Assembly (NCBI GenBank): GCA_028279945.1
Contig: JANQMT010000035.1
Span: 1 to 13,241, forward strand
Length of the DNA stretch: 13,241 nt
Direction: 5' to 3'
From: JAKSCF01 sp028279945
Lineage (GTDB): Bacteria > Bacillota > Clostridia > Peptostreptococcales > JAAYPU01
Shown: positions 1 through 8,066 of the stretch, piece after piece
How positions within the stretch are numbered: the stretch's first letter is position 1
Layout: every line of letters starts with the position of its first letter
Notes under the pieces: model-generated
What the model was told of the DNA's origin: nothing
Database searches by the model: none
The model's input: only the letters and a program-made list of their open reading frames with translations
Made by a program: the position numbers and the translations under genes

Positions 1-92
1 TAGAAAATAATATTCTTTCTATTTTCTCAATATTCATCTAAGTAGAATAATTTAAAAATAAAAGCTTTTTAATTTTAAAATCCTTTCAAGAA

Positions 93-146
93 AAAAAGAG
101 TTGTTACGGTCTGAATCATTCTCTTCATTCCGATACAACTCTTTTT
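93..146 (-). terminator. Intrinsic terminator closing the transporter operon
   Basis: A perfect 12-bp inverted repeat (arms 93-104 and 135-146) encloses a 30-nt loop, and the inner part (107-109 with 130-132) can pair further. Read on the minus strand, the stem runs into a T-tract made of the complement of the A-run at 91-97. It lies 36 nt after the stop codon of the sugar-binding protein gene. The other flank is also A/T rich, so it could work in both directions. The remaining sequence at 1-92 is AT-rich and shows no gene. Confidence 0.85.
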
Positions 147-181
147 ATAGATTCTAACGACTTATATAAAAGAGGAGAAAT

Positions 182-1120
182 TTATTTGCCTCTTAAAACA
201 GCTACGCCGGTATCAATAACAGCCGGGCCTGTGCTTTCGTCATTTAAAGCTGCATAGGCTTGCGCCACTCCTAGATAACCCATTGTAAACGGATTTTGTG
301 CCATTGCAGCTTTTAGGCTGCCATCGTTTAACAGTCCCAATATGGCATCTGATTTGTCAAATCCGATTCCAATAATATCTTTGTTAGAAGCTTTTATTGC
401 ATTACCTACACCTACAGTTGAGCCTTCGTTAGTTCCATATAGTCCTACCAAATCCTCATTACCGGCAATAAAACCATATGCAGACTCTTGAGATGCAGCA
501 GCATCCCCATCTTTATACTCTGTGGTTAATATGGTATATCCGGCTGCTTCAACCACACCTCTAAAGCCATTTTCTCTGTCCATAGTTGAATTTGTAGCAG
601 TGTTAACACCAATAATACCGATTTTACCACTGGTTTTACCAATTGCCTTCAATTCTGCAATCATGGTTTCTCCGGCAAGTGCGCCTGCTTGGAAGTTATT
701 TGTGGACAGTGTTGCAATAGCAGGTTCGTCTGCAGCAGAATCCACATATATGATTTTTACCCCTTTTGCTTTTGCATTTTTAACTGCCTCTGAAATGGCT
801 TTTGGGTCATTAGCAGCAAGCAAGATCAAATCAGCTTTATCGGCAACGGCGTTATTAACAGCTTCAATCTGTTTCGCATTATCTTTTACATCCGGTGCAT
901 CCCATTTGTAATTCAATCCCATAGCCTCTGCCATGGTCTTAGCACCTGCATCAACATTTACCCAGTGTTGGTCCATTTTGTCCATCGTAATTAAGTAAAC
1001 TGTTTTTGCCGGAGCTTGATTTTCAGCCTCAGTTCCTGCAGGCTCCTCACTTTCGGTTGCACATCCGACAAAAGCAAATGCAACGATGAAAACCAACATA
1101 ACCACTAAAATTCTTTTCAT
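182..1120 (-). CDS. Sugar ABC transporter substrate-binding lipoprotein (Peripla_BP_4 type)
   Basis: This is the extracellular sugar-binding subunit of the ABC importer encoded just upstream. I place the start at 1120, giving 312 aa, because a strong Shine-Dalgarno stretch (complement of 1122-1139, containing AAGGAGAGGAG) precedes this ATG and a lipoprotein signal peptide begins exactly there: Met-Lys-Arg, a hydrophobic core, then FVGC with the lipidated Cys at residue 20. The frame stays open to an ATG at 1198, but those 26 extra residues would bury the signal peptide. A Thr/Glu/Ala-rich linker follows the Cys. The mature part has the type I periplasmic-binding fold of ribose/galactose-binding proteins, with a DxxDQHW-like first strand region, the AANDPKAI segment, the GFDKSDA segment and a late QNPFTMGY motif. 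The C-terminus, ending shortly after DTGVAV, is slightly short for the family. The specific sugar cannot be read from the sequence. It is the last gene of the operon, 120 nt after the permease, with a hairpin leader that may set its level. Confidence 0.93.
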   Translation of the reverse strand: MKRILVVMLVFIVAFAFVGCATESEEPAGTEAENQAPAKTVYLITMDKMDQHWVNVDAGAKTMAEAMGLNYKWDAPDVKDNAKQIEAVNNAVADKADLILLAANDPKAISEAVKNAKAKGVKIIYVDSAADEPAIATLSTNNFQAGALAGETMIAELKAIGKTSGKIGIIGVNTATNSTMDRENGFRGVVEAAGYTILTTEYKDGDAAASQESAYGFIAGNEDLVGLYGTNEGSTVGVGNAIKASNKDIIGIGFDKSDAILGLLNDGSLKAAMAQNPFTMGYLGVAQAYAALNDESTGPAVIDTGVAVLRGK

Positions 1121-1138
1121 CTTCTCTCTCCTCTCCTT

Positions 1139-1168
1139 AGGCTGCATCTCGTATAAGAAATACGGCCT
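1139..1168 (-). other. Leader hairpin upstream of the binding-protein gene
   Basis: Between the permease stop and the binding-protein start the transcript can fold into a stem. Inner arms 1150-1154 and 1160-1164 (5 bp, 5-nt loop) stack on outer arms 1139-1142 and 1165-1168 (4 bp, with a 7-nt bulge). It ends directly at the Shine-Dalgarno sequence. A second small stem (1195-1200 with 1212-1217) lies further upstream. Neither is followed by a T-run, so they are not terminators. A plausible role is mRNA processing or 5' stabilisation that raises the binding protein over the membrane components; this is inferred from position only. Confidence 0.35.
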
Positions 1169-1240
1169 ACCCATTAACTTATATTTATTCTTAGCCATTG
1201 CATATGAATCACAATGGTAAAAATCATTTTATACAAATAT

Positions 1241-2269
1241 TTATTTAGCTCTCCCTTTAAGCAGTTTTTTAAAATCAAATTTACCGCTTCGAGCTACTCT
1301 ATCAATTAAAACAGATATAATGACGACTATACCGATTACTAAATTTCTTAAGGCTAAAGGAGCCCCTGCAAATTGAAGTCCATTATTTAATACCCCCCAG
1401 ATAAAAGCACCGATTACGGTTCCAAATAATAACCCTTGACCGCCCATGGTACTTACACCACCGATCACTGAGGCTGCAACAGCATTTAACTCATATGTTG
1501 TTCCTGCATTCATAGTTCCCATACCACTTTGTGCTGTTAACATCAGCCCTACAATCCCTGCAAGAAATGAACTAAAAATATACACCTTGGTTTCCGCAAG
1601 AACCACATTAACACCTGAAAGCTTTGCGGCTTCATAGTTGCTGCCAATAGCATAGGTATGCCGTCCGGTCTTCGTTTTCGATAGAATAAAATTAAAAATT
1701 AGGAATAATATCAAACCAATCCATATAGGATTATAGAGCCCCAATGTATCACCATAGTAAAACAAATCCTTAAATCCATTTGCACTCTCCGGAATACCGT
1801 CCGTATTCAAATTTCCATTCACCAATTGGGCAATTCCTCTTGCAATAATCATGGTTCCTAACGTTGCTATAAATGCAGGCAGCTTTGCTTTAGATACCAG
1901 TATGCCATTCATTAGACCTACCGCACAGCATGCAATAATAGTGATGATACAAACTAACCACGGGTTCATTTGTCCGGCAGTCATTAATGTTGCAGATATC
2001 ATACATGACATCCCTGCAACCGAACCTATAGAGAGATCAATTCCACCCGTAATCAGAACATAAGATTGCCCCATACCAATAATCATGATGGGCACAACCT
2101 GCCTCAAAAGGTTTGTCGTATTATCCGATGAGAAGAATGAAGGGTTGATGATCCCAAACACAATAATCATAATAATAAGAGCTATAGAAACTGAGATAAC
2201 CTGACCCATTCCCCTAATGGATAATAATTGGCGCCATAAACTTTTATGGCCGTATTCTCTTTTCTGCAT
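1241..2269 (-). CDS. Sugar ABC transporter permease (RbsC-like)
   Basis: Integral membrane subunit of the sugar importer, 342 aa, family BPD_transp_2 (ribose/xylose/galactose permeases). The sequence shows a short basic N-terminus and about eight to ten hydrophobic segments. It carries the conserved ITGGIDLSIGS stretch near residue 75 and the cytoplasmic loop GSNYEAAKLSGVNV, which in this family contacts the ATPase. A Gly-rich IGGVSTMGGQG motif follows, and the protein ends in a basic tail. The length is normal for a permease that acts as a homodimer. The start at 2269 is supported by AGGAG in the complement of 2276-2280. It begins 30 nt downstream of the ATPase stop, with the binding protein following. 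No damage is visible. Confidence 0.95.
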   Translation of the reverse strand: MQKREYGHKSLWRQLLSIRGMGQVISVSIALIIMIIVFGIINPSFFSSDNTTNLLRQVVPIMIIGMGQSYVLITGGIDLSIGSVAGMSCMISATLMTAGQMNPWLVCIITIIACCAVGLMNGILVSKAKLPAFIATLGTMIIARGIAQLVNGNLNTDGIPESANGFKDLFYYGDTLGLYNPIWIGLILFLIFNFILSKTKTGRHTYAIGSNYEAAKLSGVNVVLAETKVYIFSSFLAGIVGLMLTAQSGMGTMNAGTTYELNAVAASVIGGVSTMGGQGLLFGTVIGAFIWGVLNNGLQFAGAPLALRNLVIGIVVIISVLIDRVARSGKFDFKKLLKGRAK

Positions 2270-2299
2270 GTCTTTCTCCTTTATTTTGACTCTACCTTA

Positions 2300-3790
2300 C
2301 TAATGATTATATTGAGTCGCACAATGTAAGATTTCATCTTGTGTCGTTTCCTTTGAAACAAGATTACCTGTAATCTTGCCATCACACATTACTAAAATTC
2401 TATCGCTCATGCACATCACTTCAGGCATTTCTGATGATACAAAGATAACACCAATCCCCTGCCCCTTGAGATGGTTCATAATATTATAAATTTCTACTTT
2501 TGCAGCCACATCTATGCCTCGAGTCGGTTCATCAAAAATCACCACCTCGGCATCTCTTACAAGCCACTTTCCAACCACTATTTTTTGTTGATTACCACCT
2601 GACAGGTTCTTCACAACCTGGTCCGGCGATGGTGTTTTAATTTTCAACTCTTTAATCGCTTTCTTTGTTAACTCATTTTCTTTTTTTCGGTTTACGATAC
2701 CCATGTGATTGCAAATTTTATCAAGATTTGCAAGGCCTACATTCTCACGTATGGATAATTTTGTACATAGGCCTTCTTTTTTTCGGTCTTCAGGTCCCAG
2801 TACAATGCCTTGGACAATGGCATCCTCCGGTGTTTTAATTTTCAGCTTCCTTCCTTTTAAGTAGATTTCACCCTTAGTTATTGGTTCTGCTCCAAATAAT
2901 GCTCTGACCAGTTCTGTCCTCCCTGCTCCCATTAGTCCTGCAAACCCTATGATTTCTCCTTTATATAAATCAAAGCTAACATCTTGGACCATTCCCGAAC
3001 ACAGGTTTCTGACTTCTAAAATTTTTTCACCTTTTTGACATTGAACCGTTGGAAATTTCTCTTCTATCTCTCTCCCAACCATAAAGGCTATGATTTCATC
3101 CAAGCTGGTATCTTGATAATCTTTTGTTACGATATATTTGCCGTCTCTAAATATGGAAACACGATCCGTAATATGTTCCAGTTCTTCTAGTCTATGGGAA
3201 ATATATACAATGGCACATCCTTTTTTCTTCAGATTATGAATAATATCAAACAGTTCGGTAATTTCTCTTTCTGTTAATGCAGATGTAGGCTCATCCATAA
3301 TCAGAATTCTTGCATTGGTTGAAAGGGCTTTAGCAATCTCAACCATCTGCTGCTTGGATACCGGCAGCTTTCTAACCACTGTATCGGGTTCCAAATCGAT
3401 CTTAAGCTTGTCTAAAACTTCTTTAGCTGCTTGATTGATTTCCTTTTGCTGTATGTACCCAAACTTGCTTTTTTCTCGACCTAGAAACATATTTTCTGCA
3501 ACGGTTAAATGTTGACACATATTTAATTCCTGGTGTATAATTGCGATTCCAAGCTCTTGCGCTTTTTTGGGTGTCAAGTCACCAACATCAACACCATCAA
3601 TTAAATATTCGCCTTCATCACGACTGTAAATCCCACTCATAATTTTCATGAGTGTTGATTTCCCGGCACCGTTTTCTCCCAGAAGTGCATGTACTTCACC
3701 GGGTTTTAATGAAAAAGAAACCTGATCCAGTGCCTTAACACCTGGAAATGATTTGTTAATTCCTTTTAATTCTATTAGATAGTCTGGCAT
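2300..3790 (-). CDS. Sugar ABC transporter ATPase, tandem NBD (RbsA/MglA-like)
   Basis: This is the energising subunit of the importer, 496 aa, with two nucleotide-binding domains in one chain, as usual for the ribose/galactose class. Domain 1 has Walker A GENGAGKS (38-45), the Q-loop IIHQE (84-88), the signature region LPVSKQQ (142-148), Walker B and catalytic Glu at D166-E167, and the H-loop His199. Domain 2 has the naturally altered Walker A GLMGAGRTE (285-293), a perfect LSGGNQQ signature (396-402) and DEPTRGID (420-427). This mix of one regular and one altered Walker A is typical of RbsA/MglA, so the protein should be active. The start at 3790 has AAGGAG at good spacing. It is preceded by an 82-nt gap after the degenerate ATPase copy and followed by the permease. 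Confidence 0.96.
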   Translation of the reverse strand: MPDYLIELKGINKSFPGVKALDQVSFSLKPGEVHALLGENGAGKSTLMKIMSGIYSRDEGEYLIDGVDVGDLTPKKAQELGIAIIHQELNMCQHLTVAENMFLGREKSKFGYIQQKEINQAAKEVLDKLKIDLEPDTVVRKLPVSKQQMVEIAKALSTNARILIMDEPTSALTEREITELFDIIHNLKKKGCAIVYISHRLEELEHITDRVSIFRDGKYIVTKDYQDTSLDEIIAFMVGREIEEKFPTVQCQKGEKILEVRNLCSGMVQDVSFDLYKGEIIGFAGLMGAGRTELVRALFGAEPITKGEIYLKGRKLKIKTPEDAIVQGIVLGPEDRKKEGLCTKLSIRENVGLANLDKICNHMGIVNRKKENELTKKAIKELKIKTPSPDQVVKNLSGGNQQKIVVGKWLVRDAEVVIFDEPTRGIDVAAKVEIYNIMNHLKGQGIGVIFVSSEMPEVMCMSDRILVMCDGKITGNLVSKETTQDEILHCATQYNH

Positions 3791-3815
3791 ATCCCCTCTC
3801 CTTTCTAGGAGCGAA

Positions 3816-3847
3816 AGCTTTGTTGTGTAGCTTCATTTTAACAAGCT
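3816..3847 (-). other. Intercistronic hairpin upstream of the transporter ATPase
   Basis: In the 82-nt gap between the pseudo-ATPase and the transporter ATPase, 3816-3824 can pair with 3840-3847 (8 bp with one bulged base and a 15-nt loop). No T-run follows on the minus strand, so it is unlikely to be a full terminator. It marks the junction between the regulatory genes and the transport genes and may be a processing or attenuation element. I found no convincing promoter in this gap. Confidence 0.3.
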
Positions 3848-3872
3848 ATCTAAAATAAATCTAAGGTCATTC

Positions 3873-5285
3873 TTACGTTTTTTTGGGGCATTCTTTGGGT
3901 CTTATGATAATCTTTGTTCCGGCATTGTTAATCTCAGAGTAATTAGAGGTTAGAATCAATATCCCTATCCCTTTGTCCAAAAGCAGTTTCATATATTCTG
4001 CCGTAATTTCTCTAAGTTCTATGTCTATTGAGCTGAAAGGTCTTGTGCAAATAACTATTTTGGGATTGTACAAATGCCATTTTAAATAAACCAGTTTCTG
4101 CAAATCATATATTGAAAGTGTTTCAGTTTGCGCATTTAAAGTCCCTTCATCAAAATACTTTTTATAGTCGTCCATAAAACTCTTTTTATATTTTGAATTC
4201 ATCCAGAAATTTTTTACCTTATGACTGGACGCAAAGCAAAGATTGTCGATGGCAGGTATATCCTTAAAGAGCATGGTGTCGATTGGATTTTCAGGAATAA
4301 ATGCCAAATCCTTTTTTAAGGCTTGTTGTAGACTTCGTGAACGAAAAATTTGATTGCCTACATAAATATCTCCCTGATAATTTTTGTTCTCTCCATTTAA
4401 TATTTTTATAATCTCATCAATGCATGCGCCATCATTATCCAGAATACTAACAACTTCACCGGAATGAACCTCAAAGCTTAACGGTTCAAATTTATCCGTC
4501 GTCACATGGTCAAATTTAAGCACTGAAGTATGGCATTTAACAAAACTGGGTAATATTTCATGTTTAGGCGTATAAAAATAAGTCTTTAAAATGTCATCAT
4601 TAATTTGCTCACGTTTAAAAGTCCAAACATTACGTCCATTTTTCATAACAAACATCCGATCACAAAATGCCTTCAGCACTTCAGTAAAGCTGTCAATCAT
4701 TACAAATGCCACGCCGTCGTCTTTAAGTTTTAGGATCAATTTTTTCAATTCTCTTAATTCTAAATCTGACAGATAGCTTGATAAATCCTTTAGTATAATG
4801 ATCTTAGCCCCTAAACCATATGCTTTCGCAATCTCAATTGTGGTTTTTTCAAAAACGGAAAGTGTATGCGCTAATTGATGAGCAGGAATATTGATGTCCA
4901 ATTCCTTTAATAAATTTTGCGCTTGTTTATTAATCACTTTTTTTTCGATTAAGTAGTGCCCAAACTTCTCTCTTATGATAAAAATATTATCGGCAACCGT
5001 CAGGTCATCAATCAATTTACTGGTAGATTGGATTAAGGCTATTTTATTCTTTCTGATACCCATAAAATCCTCATAATTGGTGGGTGTGTTTTCAAAACAG
5101 ATTCTGCCCCGCTCAATTTCAGCCTTGCCATATATCAAGTCAATGAGCTGCCTTTTTTCAAGGGCATTATTAACAAAAACACCTAATAGCTCTCCTTGAT
5201 ATAAATTCATAAAAAAGCCTTTAAGTGTTTTTATTTCTTTTTCCTTAATTGTAATGTTCTCAATTCTCAATATTTCCCGTTTCAT
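3873..5285 (-). CDS. Degenerate RbsA-like tandem ABC ATPase (pseudo-ATPase), probable regulatory subunit
   Basis: A 470-aa paralogue of the neighbouring transporter ATPase that aligns along its whole length without frameshift or stop, yet has lost nearly every ATPase residue. In the first half, the Walker A position reads VNNALEKRQ (38-46): only Lys44 remains and the glycines and Ser/Thr are gone. The Q-loop Gln is replaced near 86-88, the signature region is LSVFEKT (142-148), and Walker B Asp-Glu is Lys166-Asp167. The H-loop His is Ser199. In the second half, Walker A is DNDGACIDE, the signature is LSIYDLQ (390-396) and DEPT has become TRPF (414-417). The overall fold markers (LTVADN, the EIAKA helix, DGV/KGIG strands) persist. 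The gene starts 4 nt after the histidine kinase stop, its Shine-Dalgarno AGGTGA overlapping that stop, so it is translationally tied to the kinase. An intact frame with dead catalytic sites suggests a retained structural or signalling role rather than decay. A recent pseudogene is less likely. Confidence 0.85.
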   Translation of the reverse strand: MKREILRIENITIKEKEIKTLKGFFMNLYQGELLGVFVNNALEKRQLIDLIYGKAEIERGRICFENTPTNYEDFMGIRKNKIALIQSTSKLIDDLTVADNIFIIREKFGHYLIEKKVINKQAQNLLKELDINIPAHQLAHTLSVFEKTTIEIAKAYGLGAKIIILKDLSSYLSDLELRELKKLILKLKDDGVAFVMIDSFTEVLKAFCDRMFVMKNGRNVWTFKREQINDDILKTYFYTPKHEILPSFVKCHTSVLKFDHVTTDKFEPLSFEVHSGEVVSILDNDGACIDEIIKILNGENKNYQGDIYVGNQIFRSRSLQQALKKDLAFIPENPIDTMLFKDIPAIDNLCFASSHKVKNFWMNSKYKKSFMDDYKKYFDEGTLNAQTETLSIYDLQKLVYLKWHLYNPKIVICTRPFSSIDIELREITAEYMKLLLDKGIGILILTSNYSEINNAGTKIIIRPKECPKKT

Positions 5286-5289
5286 AGAC

Positions 5290-6336
5290 TCACCTATTAT
5301 TACCGGTTAGCGGTAACGTCACTTCTACACTTGTCCCAAAATTTTGGATACTAAAAATTTTAAGGCCATATTTTTCTCCGAATTGTAATTTAATCCTATT
5401 GTTAACATTGGTCAAGGCAATACCTCCTTTTTGGGTATTATCTTCTTTAAAATCTTCACCGGATATTTCATTTAATCTTTCATTGATTCGATTCAATACT
5501 TTTTCTTCCATGCCCACACCATCATCTGTAACTTTTATAATCAATCGCTCTTCTGTTGTTATTAAGTCAATTTCAATGGTGCCGTCTCCTATTTTACGTT
5601 CCAAACCATGTAAAATTGCATTTTCAATGATGGGCTGCAATGTTAATTTAGGTATTTGATATTCTAAAACAGCGGTATCGTCATCATCTGTATTGATCTT
5701 TAAATTAATTTTATCTCCAAAACGAAAACTTTGAATGGCAAAATAATTTTCTGCATTGTTCAATTCGGCTTCAAGGGTCACCATGCTGTCTACATTTGAA
5801 ATGGTATATCTAAAAAATGTGGCCAAAGCTTCTGTAATATTTGCAATATGATCTGCGCCTTCACAAATGGCATCACTTCTAATGGCTTCTAACGTATTGT
5901 ATAAAAAGTGAGGATTAATTTGATTTTGTAACGCTCTATATTCTGCGTTGGTATTGGTTAGTTTAATGGCATTCATATTATCGAACAGATTGAAGATTTT
6001 AGCGAATGTTTTTTCCATTTCCTCTGTATAGAAAACATTTAACTCATTAGGAACATTTGAATTGTAACCCAGATTAAAGCTTTGGAGCAGGTGCTCTGTC
6101 TTCTTATAGGAGAGGTACAACTTTTGATAAACCCTTATCCAAATGACCAAAAAAAATACAAAGCTTAATGCACATGCTATATAAAAAGAAAAGTGTACAT
6201 CCGTTGAAAGAAAAATGATCATCATTGTGATCATGCAAAATAAATATAATAAAGCAAATGTATTAATGGTCCTAAAAACAATGCTTGCTAAATAGGTTTT
6301 TGACTTCTTTTGATTATCTTGCTTTATTTGAATCAT
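5290..6336 (-). CDS. Sensor histidine kinase, LytS/YesM type, minimal sensor
   Basis: Membrane-bound kinase of a two-component system, 348 aa. Two membrane helices (about 22-44 and 49-67) are separated by only about four residues, so there is no extracytoplasmic sensor domain. A roughly 65-residue linker follows. The His_kinase region has the LQNQINPHFLYNTLE motif with phosphoacceptor His143, and the HATPase domain has the N-box PIIENAILHG (Asn239), the G1 box DDGVGM (271-276) and KGGIALTNV (303-311). YesM-type kinases usually carry a large external Cache-like domain and a HAMP domain, so this one is short. The start at 6336 has GAGAGG upstream, 12 nt after the response regulator stop. It should phosphorylate that regulator; its input probably comes from another membrane or cytoplasmic partner. 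Confidence 0.93.
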   Translation of the reverse strand: MIQIKQDNQKKSKTYLASIVFRTINTFALLYLFCMITMMIIFLSTDVHFSFYIACALSFVFFLVIWIRVYQKLYLSYKKTEHLLQSFNLGYNSNVPNELNVFYTEEMEKTFAKIFNLFDNMNAIKLTNTNAEYRALQNQINPHFLYNTLEAIRSDAICEGADHIANITEALATFFRYTISNVDSMVTLEAELNNAENYFAIQSFRFGDKINLKINTDDDDTAVLEYQIPKLTLQPIIENAILHGLERKIGDGTIEIDLITTEERLIIKVTDDGVGMEEKVLNRINERLNEISGEDFKEDNTQKGGIALTNVNNRIKLQFGEKYGLKIFSIQNFGTSVEVTLPLTGNNR

Positions 6337-6348
6337 ATGGCTGCCTCT

Positions 6349-7962
6349 CTAATAATATAATTTTCTGTATTTTGACGGGCTGAGACCTGTGATTTTTTTA
6401 AATTGTTTTGTGAAATGCTTAAAGTCTTTATAGCCCACTTGGAAAGATATATCCAGTGTACTTTTTCTCGAGTCAGACAGTAGTTGTTTGGCTGCCTTAA
6501 TACGAACTGAGGTAACATATTCCAAAAAATTTAATCCGGTTTCTTTTTTAAACAGGGTTGAGAAATAAGTCGCATTAAACCCAACCATTGTACTTATTTC
6601 TTCCAGATTAATCGACGATGCGTAATGCTCATTAATATACTTCTGAGCCTCACGTATTGGTCGATTGCTTTGGTTTTTGCGGTCATCTATAACCTGTTTG
6701 AGCATTTTTTCCACATACTGACCGGTTATTTCAAATACTGCCACAATGCTGTTTTGCATTTGAATGGCAGCATGAAATTCTGTCATATAATCATCCAGAC
6801 AGGTTGTAACTTTGGTGTGATTTTTTAAACCATACATGATCATTTCGAAAATCTCAACAACCATGTCCAAAACAAATTGCCCGGAAATACTGGGTTCTTC
6901 AAGCATTGCTTTCTCAATATCAGTGATCCAATTTTTTATCTCAACAGCATTAAAATCCTCTATAAAATTGATCAGTTCTCTTCTTTTTTCAAAGAATAGA
7001 ATGGATTCAATAGATTTCTTTCTATTGATCCCTTCATTATATTCACTGATTCTTCCATATCCTGTCACAATTCGATCCATTAAAGCCTTTTGTGCTTCAT
7101 TTGACGATTGGATAATATCTTCAAGACATAATTGAGCATTTCCCGTGCTGATGGTTATCATCAGGTTTTCAATAAGGTCTCTGAACAAATGACTTTCATC
7201 AATGATATTAACCAATGCTTTTCTCAATTTCTTTTTATTCTCTGCTTGGTAATTCACAATAATAAATATCCGATCTTCCAGTGAAAGAGAAAGCATTTCA
7301 GAACAAAGATCACTTAAGTTTTCATCTATAATCTTAGAAATTTTATTTAGAAGCATGCTCATGAGTTCAAAATCGTTGGCTTGATATTCAAAATCAGGTT
7401 TTACAATGATGCTTTGATAAAAACCTTCACTAAAATTCACATGATACTTTTCATTAATTTCATTTAGATGGGCTTCTTTGAGAAATTCCATATTAGAACC
7501 ATTATAAATATTGGTTAAAAATTCATCTTTTAACCGTTCTAAATCTTCTATTTGTCGTTTCTCTTGCTGTGATTTTTCAGAATCAATTTCTTTATATTTT
7601 TCAATCATTTTAGAAAGGGTTGCGTTAATTTCATTTTCTTTAAGAGGTTTAAGCAAATAGTCTTTTACGCCATATTTAATGGCATTTTGGGCATAATCAA
7701 AGTGTTGATATCCGCTAACGATTACAAAATCTATGTTAGGATAAATCTCTTTGACTTTTTTAATTAATTCTATTCCCTCATACCCCGGCATTTTGATATC
7801 TGTAATAACAATGTCCGGTTGATGTAATTTAATCAATTCCAAAGCCATTATGCCATCACTGGCGATAGCAACATTTTTAAGGTTCAGTTTATCCCAGTCA
7901 ATCAAGTTTTTTATGAGTTGACATACTTTAGATTCATCGTCAGCTATAAGCACTTTATACAT
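6349..7962 (-). CDS. Two-component response regulator, YesN/AraC type
   Basis: A DNA-binding response regulator of 537 aa, the first gene of the transporter operon. The N-terminal receiver domain (1 to about 120) has acidic residues D8-D9, phosphoacceptor D55 in ITDIKMPG and the conserved Lys105 in LLKPLKE. A long middle region (about 125-430) with coiled-coil-like helices has no domain I can name; this layout is usual for YesN-like regulators. The C-terminal 100 residues are an AraC-type double helix-turn-helix: INLEEISTMVGFNATYFSTLFK for the first unit and LDISFQVGYKDFKHFTKQFK followed by GLSPSKYR for the second. The start at 7962 follows a purine-rich GGGAG ribosome binding site. Its likely target is the transporter operon; in this family the regulator usually activates sugar uptake genes. 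Confidence 0.94.
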   Translation of the reverse strand: MYKVLIADDESKVCQLIKNLIDWDKLNLKNVAIASDGIMALELIKLHQPDIVITDIKMPGYEGIELIKKVKEIYPNIDFVIVSGYQHFDYAQNAIKYGVKDYLLKPLKENEINATLSKMIEKYKEIDSEKSQQEKRQIEDLERLKDEFLTNIYNGSNMEFLKEAHLNEINEKYHVNFSEGFYQSIIVKPDFEYQANDFELMSMLLNKISKIIDENLSDLCSEMLSLSLEDRIFIIVNYQAENKKKLRKALVNIIDESHLFRDLIENLMITISTGNAQLCLEDIIQSSNEAQKALMDRIVTGYGRISEYNEGINRKKSIESILFFEKRRELINFIEDFNAVEIKNWITDIEKAMLEEPSISGQFVLDMVVEIFEMIMYGLKNHTKVTTCLDDYMTEFHAAIQMQNSIVAVFEITGQYVEKMLKQVIDDRKNQSNRPIREAQKYINEHYASSINLEEISTMVGFNATYFSTLFKKETGLNFLEYVTSVRIKAAKQLLSDSRKSTLDISFQVGYKDFKHFTKQFKKITGLSPSKYRKLYY

Positions 7963-8003
7963 ATTTCCCTCACTCCCTCTCGATTAATATTTCAAAAGTC
8001 ATG

Positions 8004-8055
8004 AAAATTGCACCGCCAATCCCTTATACCCATTAATAGACAACGATGCAATTTT
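8004..8055 (-). terminator. Probable terminator after the fructokinase gene
   Basis: Arms 8004-8014 and 8045-8055 form an 11-bp stem with one G-T pair and a 30-nt loop, beginning 12 nt after the fructokinase stop. On the minus strand the stem ends in TTTT, followed by a short mixed stretch and another TTTT, so the tail is only moderate. It would separate the catabolic operon from the two-component/transporter operon, possibly with some readthrough. Confidence 0.5.
8023..8051 (-). promoter_or_regulatory. Candidate promoter for the response regulator/transporter operon
   Basis: On the minus strand, TTGCAT (8051-8046) and TATAAG (8028-8023) are separated by 17 nt. The -10 box matches consensus at five of six positions and the -35 at only three, as would suit a promoter needing an activator. 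It overlaps the loop and one arm of the terminator hairpin. The transcript start would be about 50-60 nt upstream of the response regulator ATG. Confidence 0.3.
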
Positions 8056-8066
8056 TTTATTTCTTT

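Noticed and set aside
2..27. Inverted repeat (2-9 with 20-27) at the left edge
   Set aside because: It is pure AT-rich 8-bp pairing with no flanking gene visible in the window, so no function can be supported.
522..911. Plus-strand open frame of 129 codons
   Set aside because: It lies wholly antisense to the well-supported binding-protein gene, has no ribosome binding site I can see and gives a low-complexity hydrophobic translation.
1121..1198. Upstream in-frame extension of the binding-protein gene to an ATG at 1198
   Set aside because: It would place 26 residues before a clear lipoprotein signal peptide, and the strong ribosome binding site sits within that extension right before the ATG at 1120.
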